Assembly: GCA_903863935.1 (NCBI GenBank) | Contig: CAIPDV010000026.1 | Coordinates: forward strand, 25,515 to 89,514 | Reading direction: 5' to 3' | DNA length: 64,000 nucleotides | Source: an uncultured Bacteroidota bacterium | GTDB taxonomy: Bacteria > Bacteroidota > Bacteroidia > JABEUT01 | In this document: piece after piece, positions 29,123 through 36,297 of the stretch | How positions within the stretch are numbered: the first letter of the stretch is position 1 | How the letters are laid out: each line of letters begins with the position of its first letter | Program-made: the position numbers and the translations under genes | The notes under the pieces: generated by a model | The model's input: only the letters and a program-made list of their open reading frames with translations | What the model was told of the DNA's origin: nothing | Databases searched by the model: none

Positions 29123-29135
29123 CTACAAAATGTAG
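29123..29135. promoter_or_regulatory. Predicted LexA-like operator 1 (dinB side)
   Basis: CTACAAAATGTAG is a perfect CTACA-N3-TGTAG inverted repeat, inside the longer stretch ATTTGCCTACAAAATGTAGA that recurs almost unchanged 75 bp away. It lies 53 bp before the dinB start. Confidence 0.65.
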
Positions 29136-29188
29136 ATAGTGAAAAAATATTTTTCAAAATTCTTCTTTGATGGTCTAATTATTTTAGT

Positions 29189-29196
29189 TATATTTG
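29189..29196 (+). promoter_or_regulatory. -7 promoter element of the LexA-like repressor gene
   Basis: TATATTTG is an exact TAnnTTTG match. The predicted operator begins two bases further on, so a bound repressor would cover the transcription start. Confidence 0.6.
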
Positions 29197-29197
29197 C

Positions 29198-29210
29198 CTA
29201 CAAATTGTAG
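29198..29210. promoter_or_regulatory. Predicted LexA-like operator 2 (repressor gene side)
   Basis: CTACAAATTGTAG is a perfect CTACA-N3-TGTAG palindrome ending 4 bases before the ATG at 29215. Its flanks (ATTTGC before, ATA after) match operator 1. It also shows that the ORF-track start at 29194 is wrong, because that would make the operator coding. Confidence 0.7.
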
Positions 29211-29214
29211 ATAT

Positions 29215-29985
29215 ATGGCACGCATAGCAAAAAACATCCGTCACCTCAGAGACTTGAGGAAGTTTACCCAACAGGAGTTGGCCGATAAACTGAACATTAC
29301 CAAAGCCCGCCTGGGCTCGTATGAAGAGAGCAGGAGCGAACCTTCGGCAGAGATGCTGATAAAATTCTCCAACTATTTCCACATCTCCATTGATGCTTTG
29401 CTGAGGGGCGACCTCACCAAAACCAACCTCGACGGCCTTATGAAAATCGGTAACAATAGGCTGCTTTTCCCGGTAATACGGAACGAAGAAGATAATGAAG
29501 AGATAGAATTGATATCCATGAAAGCCTCGGCGGGATACCTTAACGGCTATGCCGATCCGGAATATGTAGAACGCTTGCAACGCATCAAATTGCCTTTTCT
29601 TCCCGCAGGTAAACACAGGGCTTTCCCTATTAAGGGAGATTCTATGCCGCCACTGCGCGATGGCAGCTTTGTGGTAGCTAAATATGTGGAGTCGTTCAAC
29701 GAAATAAAGGACGGAATGACCTATGTGCTGCTTACCAAAACGGAAGGCATAGTATATAAAAGGATATACAGAACCCCGAAAAAGAAAGACCTGCTTACGC
29801 TTGTCTCCGACAATAAAATATACCAACCCTATGAGGTGAAAGCCTCCGACATACTAGAGCTGTGGGAATATATATGCTCGTTGAATATAGGGGCATATAA
29901 AGAGGAAGAACTCAACTATGGCAGCATTATGAATATGCTAAAAGGCTTGCAGGTGGAGATGAAGTCGATAGGGAAGGGGAAGTAG
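29215..29985 (+). CDS. LexA-like repressor (XRE-type HTH + S24 peptidase)
   Basis: The 256-residue protein is read from MARIAKNIRHLRDL; the track start (TTG at 29194) lies in the operator. Residues about 5-65 form an XRE helix-turn-helix (FTQQELADKLNITKARLGSYE). A LexA/UmuD-like Ala-Gly cleavage site appears in SMKASAGYLNGY, and the S24 dyad in FPIKGDSMPPLRDGS (Ser) and EGIVYKRIYR (Lys). It is probably a self-cleaving repressor that controls itself and the divergent dinB-dnaE operon through the two CTACA-N3-TGTAG sites. Canonical LexA has a winged helix, so this is an analogue in DNA-binding type. Confidence 0.9.
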   Translation: MARIAKNIRHLRDLRKFTQQELADKLNITKARLGSYEESRSEPSAEMLIKFSNYFHISIDALLRGDLTKTNLDGLMKIGNNRLLFPVIRNEEDNEEIELISMKASAGYLNGYADPEYVERLQRIKLPFLPAGKHRAFPIKGDSMPPLRDGSFVVAKYVESFNEIKDGMTYVLLTKTEGIVYKRIYRTPKKKDLLTLVSDNKIYQPYEVKASDILELWEYICSLNIGAYKEEELNYGSIMNMLKGLQVEMKSIGKGK

Positions 29986-30290
29986 TTTATAAAGGGAAAA
30001 GTTCATAAAGTAAGCTCAATCGTCATTGCGAGGCTCCGCGAAGCCCGTCCGAACGGTTCATCCGGGCGGGCAATCTCTGTTACTATGTATCCTAAATTCC
30101 CCTCCCTTGGAGGGGCAGGGGTGGTGGCTTTTCCCTTTTAACTTATTGGGGCGTGCCGGCTGATGAACAAGCCGTCGGGCTATACGCTGCAAGTCCTCGC
30201 TTAGGCTGCGGGCTTTCCGCTGCTATCCCTCACGCGACTATGCTCAAGGCTTGGGTGCTAATATAGTATCTTCCTACCCAACGATGTACT
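29986..30290. repeat. Gene-free stretch made of several dispersed repeats
   Basis: No gene was found. The stretch holds a composite CGTCATTGCGAGGC repeat (30021-30087), a perfect CCCCTCC-CTT-GGAGGGG palindrome followed by GCAGGGGTGGT (30099-30125), and a GC-rich segment (about 30147-30235) with GTCGGGCTATACGCTGC and GCGGGCTTTCCGCTGC. From memory the latter two resemble repeats scattered in other Bacteroidota genomes. GC content is visibly above the neighbouring genes. Confidence 0.65.
30021..30087 (+). repeat. Composite intergenic repeat, copy A, with a 27-bp insert-like palindrome
   Basis: CGTCATTGCGAGGCTCCGCG-AAG is followed by a 27-bp unit (30044-30070; starts CCCGTCCGAACGG, ends CCGGGCGGG) and then CAATCTCTGTTACTATG. 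The uninterrupted form GCGAAGCAATCTC exists at 38116-38126, so the 27-bp unit splits the larger repeat. Copy B lies inverted at 31495-31561. Confidence 0.75.
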
Positions 30291-31019
30291 TTATAACTTC
30301 AATTCACTTACCCATTCTTCCTTTGGTTCGCTAATTAGGAAAAGAGAAAGTTCCTTTTTATCATGAAATCCATTAATTTTTTCTTTGTATTTCGCGGCGA
30401 TGCTTGGCTTTTCTATTTCCAATTTCCTGTTTTTACTAATTTCCAGAAATTGCTCTTCTTTGTCAATTCCTAAAAATTTCCTGTTTGATAAGTTGGCTGC
30501 AATTCCTGTAGTGCTGCTGCCAGTGAATGGATCTAATATCCATGCATTTGGTTTTGTTGAGGCTAAAATCAAACGAGTTAAAACCGATAATGGTTTTTGA
30601 GTCGGATGTTTCCCAAAGGTTTTTTCCCAAGGAGCAATAGCAGGTAGCTTCCAAACATCTTTCATTTGTTTGTCATCATTCAATTGCTTCATTAATTCAT
30701 AATTGAAGTAATGGGGAATCTTCGAATTTTTACGAGCCCAAATAATCTGCTCAGTAGAATGAGTAAAGAAGCGACATGAAAAATTTGGCGGCGGATTATT
30801 TTTTTCCCATGTAATGACATTTAAAATTCTAAAGTCTAATTCTGTTAATATTTGGCCTATGGAGAAAATATTATGCATTGTGCCACTTATCCAGATTGTC
30901 GCATCTTCTTTCATCTTTTTGCGAACCAATGTCAGCCATTTTCTGTCAAAATCGTTGATATAATCAAAGCCATGAGATTTATCCCATTTGCCTTTGTTTA
31001 CGCTAACTATTTTACCACT
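30291..31019 (-). pseudogene. DNA methyltransferase (N4/N6 type), 5'-truncated remnant
   Basis: The ORF track gives 212 residues from a TTG at 30929, but the frame is open to 31019 and the extra codons (SGKIVSVNKGKWDKSHGFDYI) match the family as I remember it. The motif FTGSSTTGIAA (SAM-binding), TIWISGTMHNIFSIG, CRFFTHSTEQIIWARK and HPTQKPLSVLTRLI are present. The catalytic DPPY motif and everything before it are missing, with a TGA at 31020-31022 in their place. It is therefore almost certainly inactive as a methyltransferase. It is the remains of a restriction-modification or orphan methylase gene. Confidence 0.75.
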
Positions 31020-31068
31020 TCATTAATATAATAGTACTCATCTTTCACCTAATTTCGATAAGATTTTT

Positions 31069-31257
31069 TCATTCTCTCTTTTGTTCTAAACGCTCTTTCG
31101 CTTCTATTAGTGCTCTATGCAATCGTTTCTCTAATTCCTTTTTTGGGGGTAATTCCGTCCAATATTCTGCCACCATTATACCATCCTTATGCATTTCAAG
31201 CAATTCTACCTGTTCACGACTGCTTTCAGCATACCAAATAACTTCCGGTAACTGACT
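31069..31257 (-). pseudogene. C-terminal remnant, possibly of a DUF1016/PD-(D/E)XK-type protein
   Basis: The minus strand encodes LPEVIWYAESSREQVELLEM and MVAEYWTELPPKKELEKRLH, ending with RLEQKRE and a stop at 31069-31071. The reading frame runs into the short repeat GACTACTGATGACTGACTAC at about 31254-31273, and no start or upstream gene body is present. From memory it resembles the tail of DUF1016-like nuclease-associated proteins; the identification is tentative. It lies 50 bp upstream of the truncated methyltransferase on the same strand, consistent with a decayed island. Confidence 0.45.
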
Positions 31258-31494
31258 ACTGATGACTGACTACTTTCTATTGCTCTATTGCTTAGCATTG
31301 CAAAAAGCAATAGAATATTTTTCAAAGTATTTAAAATCAATGAGTTGTAAAATCGGGTTTTGTTGCATTTCATTGCAAAATCATTGCCTTTCTATTGCAA
31401 ATACCATTGCTCTTTTATTGCTTTTTAGCCGTTTTATTCATGCAGAATTCTTCCCATAGATAAAGCCAGATTTTATCAGCACAAATACCTTGGG
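31258..31494. other. Gene-free stretch with clustered ATTGC pentamers
   Basis: No convincing gene. About nine ATTGC pentamers (some as GCAAT) occur between 31277 and 31425, for example CATTGCAAAATCATTGCC and CTATTGCAAATACCATTGC. The 65-residue ORF here has no supporting feature. Confidence 0.4.
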
Positions 31495-31561
31495 CATAGT
31501 AGCGTGAGGCCCGCCCGGATGAACCGGTCGGACGGGCTTCGCAAAGCCTCGCCATGACGTA
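31495..31561 (-). repeat. Composite intergenic repeat, copy B (inverted)
   Basis: The minus strand reads ACGTCATGGCGAGGC, then TTTGCGAAG, then a 27-bp unit (31510-31536) differing from copy A by one base, and a tail ending CTACTATG as in copy A. Copies A and B are inverted with respect to each other and bracket the methyltransferase/nuclease remnants. Confidence 0.75.
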
Positions 31562-31586
31562 AGGACGCAATGCCCGCCGAATTTCA

Positions 31587-31594
31587 TATCTTTG
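31587..31594 (+). promoter_or_regulatory. -7 promoter element of lptC
   Basis: TATCTTTG is an exact TAnnTTTG match 17 bases before the lptC ATG. It begins about 25 bp after composite repeat B. Confidence 0.55.
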
Positions 31595-31611
31595 TGTCTG
31601 TAAAGTAAGCT

Positions 31612-32196
31612 ATGTATTGGCGAAAAGGTAATTATCTGTTTCTGTTGTTGGTTTTCATGAGCGCCATAGTTGGTTTGTCATCGTGCGAGAATAACCTGAG
31701 CACAATTACCTTAATAACTTCCCCCGACAAAACCCCGGAGGCTGTGGAAGACAATGCTTCTATTTTCTATACCGATTCGGCACGGACAAAATTCCATCTT
31801 ACTGCCAATAGAATTGAAAACTATGGTGGTCCCGACCGATATGTAGTATTTCCCAAAGGGATACATATTGATTTTTACGACGACTCGGCAAATACGAACG
31901 GCCACCTGGATGCAGATTATGCCATTCGGCACGAAAACAGTAAGCTGATGGAAGCTGATAATAATGTAAGCGTGTTGAACCGTAAAGGTGAAAAACTGAA
32001 TACCGAGCAGTTATTCTGGGATGCTGGCAAACACAAAATTTATACCAACAAGTTTGTCCGTATTAAAACCGAAAAACAAATAATATATGGTGACGGGCTC
32101 ACTTCAAACGAAGATTTTACACAGTATAAAATAACCAACATCAGGGGTACTATTCAACTGGATACACCTGATGACGAGGATAAGAATAAAAAATAA
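31612..32196 (+). CDS. lptC: LPS export protein LptC
   Basis: The 194-residue lipoprotein has lipobox GLSSC (about residue 25) and the LptC beta-jellyroll features IFYTDSARTKFHLTANRIENY, ADYAIRHENSKLMEADNNV and GEKLNTEQLFWDAGKHKIYTNKFVRI. LptC bridges the inner-membrane Lpt exporter and LptA. Here it is predicted to be lipid-anchored rather than membrane-spanning. The stop shares one base with the start of the next gene (TAATG), showing translational coupling. Confidence 0.9.
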   Translation: MYWRKGNYLFLLLVFMSAIVGLSSCENNLSTITLITSPDKTPEAVEDNASIFYTDSARTKFHLTANRIENYGGPDRYVVFPKGIHIDFYDDSANTNGHLDADYAIRHENSKLMEADNNVSVLNRKGEKLNTEQLFWDAGKHKIYTNKFVRIKTEKQIIYGDGLTSNEDFTQYKITNIRGTIQLDTPDDEDKNKK

Positions 32197-33464
32197 TGAT
32201 AACAACTATCATCATCGTAGTATCCTTACTTCTTTCCTTTTTCTTCTCGGGGCTTGAGATTGCCTACATCTCTGCCAACAAGCTGCAAATGCATGTTGAC
32301 AGCCGCAAGATAAGCCTTACAGGCCGGTTGTTTTCGCGTATTACAAACAGCCCTGTTCGTTTTCTGGCGACATTACTATTGGGCAATACACTCGCCTTGG
32401 TTTTGTTTGGTGTTTTTTCTTCTGCCGTATTGATTGATGTGCTTTCGCGGTTTCACTTCAGCAACCTTAGTATGCTGGTAATTCAATCCATTGTTACTAC
32501 CTTCATTGTATTGGTAATAGCCGATTTCATTCCTAAAAATCTGTTCAGGGCAAACCCAAACAGGGTGCTGAAAATATTCACCCTGCCTTGCATTATAGCC
32601 TATTATGTGCTATTGCCATTTACCCTTGCCGTACTTGCCTTTGTTAATTTTCTCATGAAAAAAGTATTCCGGGTAACGCTGGTGCGCTATAAAAGTACGT
32701 TTAACAAAACCGATCTGTTCAGTTATATTGAAGACCATTCGAATAGCGATGATGAAATGGCCGGAGAAGTGGAACATGAGGTGAAGATCTTTCAGAATGC
32801 ATTAAGTTTTCCGGATGTAAAAGTGCGCGATTGCATGGTGCCGCGCATGGATATTGCCGGTGTGGAAATAGGGGAGGGGTTTGAGAAACTGAAACAGATG
32901 TTTGAAAAAACAGAACTTTCCCGAATGGCCATATATAAAGATAGCATTGATAACATTATTGGTTACGTACATTTCCATGCTATGTTTAAAAAGGTGGATG
33001 ATATTCACACTATCCTTATTCCCGCTCCGCTTGTGCCTGAATCCATGCCTGCAAAAGATGCACTGCGTATTTTAATGCAACAGCATAAAAATCTTTCTGT
33101 GGTGGTAGATGAATTCGGAATGACATCAGGCATAATTACAACAGAAGACATTCTGGAAGAAATTTTTGGTGAGATTGCCGATGAACATGACAAGGACGAC
33201 CTGATGGAAAAACAAATATCTGAGAACGAATTTATTTTTTCGGCTCGTATGAAAATAGATGATATTAACGGCAAATATGGGCTTGATATTCCTGTTTCTG
33301 CCGATTATTTAACATTGGGTGGTTTTATATTAAATCATACCGGAACCATACCAAAGGCAAGGGAAACAGTGGTGATCCACAATTTCAGTTTTAAGATTCT
33401 TTCCTCTATGCCAACCCGTATCGAGCAGGTTTATCTTACCAAAGAAAAAGAGGAAAATGGATAA
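32196..33464 (+). CDS. CNNM/CorC-type hemolysin-family protein with CBS pair
   Basis: The 422-residue protein has an N-terminal CNNM domain with about four membrane segments (TIIIVVSLLLSFFFSGLEIAYI to about residue 155), a CBS pair (VRDCMVPRMDIAGVEIG and SVVVDEFGMTSGIITTEDIL), and a C-terminal CorC_HlyC domain. Members are linked to Mg2+ or Co2+ transport; some Bacteroidota members are gliding-associated (GldE). It overlaps lptC by one base and folK by 8 bases. Confidence 0.9.
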   Translation: MITTIIIVVSLLLSFFFSGLEIAYISANKLQMHVDSRKISLTGRLFSRITNSPVRFLATLLLGNTLALVLFGVFSSAVLIDVLSRFHFSNLSMLVIQSIVTTFIVLVIADFIPKNLFRANPNRVLKIFTLPCIIAYYVLLPFTLAVLAFVNFLMKKVFRVTLVRYKSTFNKTDLFSYIEDHSNSDDEMAGEVEHEVKIFQNALSFPDVKVRDCMVPRMDIAGVEIGEGFEKLKQMFEKTELSRMAIYKDSIDNIIGYVHFHAMFKKVDDIHTILIPAPLVPESMPAKDALRILMQQHKNLSVVVDEFGMTSGIITTEDILEEIFGEIADEHDKDDLMEKQISENEFIFSARMKIDDINGKYGLDIPVSADYLTLGGFILNHTGTIPKARETVVIHNFSFKILSSMPTRIEQVYLTKEKEENG

Positions 33465-33948
33465 ATCATATCTTTCATTAGGCAGTAACCGGGGCGACCG
33501 CGAGGCAAACCTTGAGAAAGCAATAAAAATGCTTTCTGATTGGGCCGGAAATGTAATTGCTGAATCATCATTATTTGAAACACCGCCGTGGAAAATGGCT
33601 GACAGTACGGATTTCCTTAACCAGGTGATTCTGCTTGAAACCGATTTAACCCAAGGGAAGTTAATGGAAACTATTTTCCAGATAGAAACAATACTTGGGA
33701 GGATCCGTATTCAAAAAAAATATGAACCGAGAACCATTGATATCGATATACTTTTCTTTAATGATTTTATAGTGAATAAAGATGGCCTGATCATTCCACA
33801 TCCATTACTTCAGGAACGTAGGTTTGTACTTGAACCAATGGCAGAGATAGCCCCTGAATTTATTCATCCTGTATTCCAAAAAAGTGTAAGTAAGTTGTTG
33901 GCAGAATGTGTGGATAAAAGTGTGGTGAGAAAACTGGTTTCGAAATAA
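33457..33948 (+). CDS. folK: HPPK, 2-amino-4-hydroxy-6-hydroxymethyldihydropteridine pyrophosphokinase
   Basis: The 163-residue enzyme has the FolK motifs YLSLGSNRGDREANLEKA, SLFETPPW, FLNQVILLET, GRIRIQKKYEPRTIDIDILF and IPHPLLQERRFVLEPMAEIAP. It makes the activated pterin for folate synthesis. The start overlaps the CNNM gene by 8 bases, indicating one operon. Confidence 0.95.
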   Translation: MDKSYLSLGSNRGDREANLEKAIKMLSDWAGNVIAESSLFETPPWKMADSTDFLNQVILLETDLTQGKLMETIFQIETILGRIRIQKKYEPRTIDIDILFFNDFIVNKDGLIIPHPLLQERRFVLEPMAEIAPEFIHPVFQKSVSKLLAECVDKSVVRKLVSK

Positions 33949-34006
33949 TGCGTAATTTCGTCCCTGTCCGACTAATGTCATTCAGATGGGCGTCAAACTT
34001 TATATT

Positions 34007-34498
34007 ATGACAGATTATAATTCATTATCTCCAAGTTCAAGAGTCTGGATCTTTCAGGCCGACCGGGAATTTAATACTAATGAAAATGAAGCAATTTCAA
34101 ATGAATTGATGCAGTTTGTCGATAACTGGCTTAGCCACGGTTCGCTGCTTAAAGCCCATTACAAGCTTTTGCATAACCGCTTTATTGTGTTTATTGCCGA
34201 TGAAGATGGTGACAATATGTGCGGCCGTGCCATTGATGCATCTGTACGTTTTGTTAAAGAACTGGAAAAAAAGTATGCTGTTATTCTGCTTGACAGAAGC
34301 AGAGTTGCGTATCTGAAAGATGGCAAAGTGGAAGCTTGCACATTGGATGAGCTTGGGCAACGTATTGAAGATGGTGAAATTACCCAGGATACAGAAGTGT
34401 TTAATAATTTAGTTTCAACCAAAGAAGAGTTCGATAATAGCTGGACAGTACCACTTGCAAAAAGCTGGCACCGTTCCTATATTATGCAAAATCAATAA
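34007..34498 (+). CDS. Conserved Bacteroidota protein of unknown function
   Basis: Read from the ATG at 34007 (MTDYNSLSPSSRVWIFQADREF), the protein has 163 residues; the track start adds seven unconserved residues. From memory, relatives are often labelled ABC transporter ATPase, but no Walker A, Walker B or signature motif is visible, so that label is not used. The sequence VWIFQADREFNTNE and GHSLLKAHYKLLHNRFIVF-like segments suggest a small alpha/beta cytoplasmic protein. It lies between folK and the epimerase gene. Confidence 0.7.
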   Translation: MTDYNSLSPSSRVWIFQADREFNTNENEAISNELMQFVDNWLSHGSLLKAHYKLLHNRFIVFIADEDGDNMCGRAIDASVRFVKELEKKYAVILLDRSRVAYLKDGKVEACTLDELGQRIEDGEITQDTEVFNNLVSTKEEFDNSWTVPLAKSWHRSYIMQNQ

Positions 34499-34502
34499 AC
34501 AG

Positions 34503-35498
34503 GTGTATAATAAAAAATTCCATTCCGGCGATCTGAGCCAATATTCGTTTGCAATTACAGGTGGTGCCGGATTTATTGGTTCTCACCTGCTGGAATATTT
34601 GCTTTCTCATAAAGCAGGAAGGATCGTTGTCCTTGATGATCTTTCTTCGGGTTCGCTTGAAAATCTTAAGCAAGCTGAAAACTACAAAGGTTTTGAATTT
34701 GTTAATGGCAGTATTTGCGATTTAACAGTTTGCGAAAAAGCATTGACAGGTGTTGATTTTGTAATGCACCAGGCAGCTTTATGTTCAGTTCCACGTTCAC
34801 TTGCTAACCCTGTTGCTACCAATGAAGTGAATGTTTCCGGATTCTTGAATGTACTTATGGCCGCTAAGAAAAACGGAGTGAAAAGAATGGTGTATGCCAG
34901 TTCTTCCTCTGTTTATGGTGACAGTAAAATACTGCCCAAAAGCGAAACTAATCCGGTATCTCCGCTTTCGCCTTATGCGGTTTCAAAGTATACCAATGAA
35001 TTATATGCATCGGTTTTTGCGCGCAACTTCGGAATGAATTTAATCGGGTTGCGTTACTTTAATATTTTCGGTCCGCGCCAAAGTCCGGGTGGCCCTTATG
35101 CGGCGGCAATACCGCTTTTTGTATCAGCCTTGCTCGATAAAAGAGCTCCTATAATTTTTGGTGATGGTGAGCAGACCCGCGATTTTACGTTTGTTGAAAA
35201 CGTGGTACAGGCCAATATTAGGGCCCTGTTTGCACCAGCCGAAGCAAATGGAAACGTATTTAACATTGCTTGCGGAGAACAGACCAGCATCAGTCAATTA
35301 TTCAAATTACTTGCTGCCAGCGCAGATTCAACTCTGGCACCGGAATACAAACCATACAGGGCAGGCGATGTGAAAGATTCAATAGCTGATATCAGCAAAG
35401 CAAAGACTTTATTAGGATATGAACCGGAAGTAAATTTCGGAATTGGAATAGAGACTACGTGGAAATGGTTTAAAGAAAATTACAATACCCCAAAGTAA
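34503..35498 (+). CDS. NAD-dependent epimerase, WbpP/TviC-like (UDP-GlcNAc 4-epimerase type)
   Basis: The GTG at 34503 is chosen as start (331 residues); the longer track frame overlaps the previous gene from a TTG. The extended SDR fold has the NAD motif ITGGAGFIGSHLLEYL, the catalytic ASSSSVYGD and YAVSKYTNELYA, and LRYFNIFGPRQSPGGPYAAAIP, which resembles WbpP-type epimerases. It would supply a 4-epimerised nucleotide sugar for surface polysaccharide. The substrate is inferred from resemblance. The next gene starts at the base after its stop. Confidence 0.87.
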   Translation: MYNKKFHSGDLSQYSFAITGGAGFIGSHLLEYLLSHKAGRIVVLDDLSSGSLENLKQAENYKGFEFVNGSICDLTVCEKALTGVDFVMHQAALCSVPRSLANPVATNEVNVSGFLNVLMAAKKNGVKRMVYASSSSVYGDSKILPKSETNPVSPLSPYAVSKYTNELYASVFARNFGMNLIGLRYFNIFGPRQSPGGPYAAAIPLFVSALLDKRAPIIFGDGEQTRDFTFVENVVQANIRALFAPAEANGNVFNIACGEQTSISQLFKLLAASADSTLAPEYKPYRAGDVKDSIADISKAKTLLGYEPEVNFGIGIETTWKWFKENYNTPK

Positions 35499-36239
35499 AT
35501 GGCGTTTTTCGGAATGTTTAAAAAGGCTCCTTTGCCTGAAGCGGATCTATCGGTTGTGAAAGTGGATATGCATTCCCATTTTATTCCCGGAATTGATGAC
35601 GGCGCAAAAAATACAGCCGATTCGCTGGAAATGCTTGCCGAAATGCGGGAATTGGGTTACACCAAAGTTATAACCACACCCCATATAATGAGTGATGGAT
35701 ATAAGAACACCCCTGAAATAATTCTGAAAGGATTGGAACGGTTAAAGAAAGCCGTGAAAGAAGCCAATATTGATATTGAAGTGGAAGCTGCCGCAGAATA
35801 TTATTTCGATTATGAATTTGAGAAAAGTATTGCCCAAAAAAATAAACTGACTTTTGGTGATAAATATTTATTGTGGGAATTATCGTTCATGAATCAACCG
35901 GAAAATATCAACGAAGTTATTTTTGAAATGCTGATGAATGGCTACAAACCCGTTCTGGCGCACGTAGAAAGATACCCGTTCTGGCATAAAGACTTTTCTA
36001 AATACGAAGACCTTGCAAGCAGGGGTGCTATCCTTCAGCTGAACTTGAATTCTATTCCGGGACAATACGGTGCAGCAACCAAAAAAGCAGCTGAACACCT
36101 TATTGATAATAACATGATAAGTTTCCTTGGTACCGATTGCCATAATATGGGGCACCTGGCAACTGTGAGAAAAGCACTTACCGAACCTTATCTTCATAAG
36201 CTTTTGGCATCGGGCAAGTTGCTTAATGCAACGCTGTAA
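35499..36239 (+). CDS. CpsB/CapC-type tyrosine-protein phosphatase (PHP fold)
   Basis: The 246-residue protein has the metal-binding PHP motifs KVDMHSHFIPGIDDGAKN, VITTPHIMSDGY, LWELSFMNQP, VLAHVERYPFW and FLGTDCHNMG. CpsB/YwqE-type enzymes remove phosphate from the tyrosine kinases that control capsule and exopolysaccharide synthesis. It begins immediately after the epimerase stop, so both probably serve polysaccharide production. No Wzc-type kinase lies in this window. Confidence 0.85.
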   Translation: MAFFGMFKKAPLPEADLSVVKVDMHSHFIPGIDDGAKNTADSLEMLAEMRELGYTKVITTPHIMSDGYKNTPEIILKGLERLKKAVKEANIDIEVEAAAEYYFDYEFEKSIAQKNKLTFGDKYLLWELSFMNQPENINEVIFEMLMNGYKPVLAHVERYPFWHKDFSKYEDLASRGAILQLNLNSIPGQYGAATKKAAEHLIDNNMISFLGTDCHNMGHLATVRKALTEPYLHKLLASGKLLNATL

Positions 36240-36255
36240 TTTTATTGATATGTCA

Positions 36256-36296
36256 GTGCGATTACCCTCGCCTCATAGGAGAGGGTAGGGTGAGGT
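36256..36296. repeat. GC-richer palindromic repeat between convergent genes
   Basis: ACCCTC (36264-36269) pairs with GAGGGT (36281-36286), and the sequence continues AGGGTGAGGT. It resembles the CCCCTCC/GGAGGGG repeat near 30.1 kb and sits between two stop codons. It has no T-run, so termination is only possible. Confidence 0.45.
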
Positions 36297-36297
36297 C

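Noticed and set aside
29194-29214. Upstream TTG start for the LexA-like gene
   Set aside because: It lies within the -7 element and operator; the ATG at 29215 fits the HTH family start.
29188-29826. 212-residue minus-strand ORF opposite the LexA-like gene
   Set aside because: It is a shadow frame; the plus strand has a complete HTH-S24 protein with all functional residues.
31262-31459. 65-residue plus-strand ORF between the nuclease remnant and lptC
   Set aside because: No start context, no recognisable domain, and the DNA is a low-complexity ATTGC-rich stretch.
34007-34498. Label of ABC transporter ATPase for the small conserved protein
   Set aside because: No Walker A, Walker B or signature motif can be seen in 163 residues.
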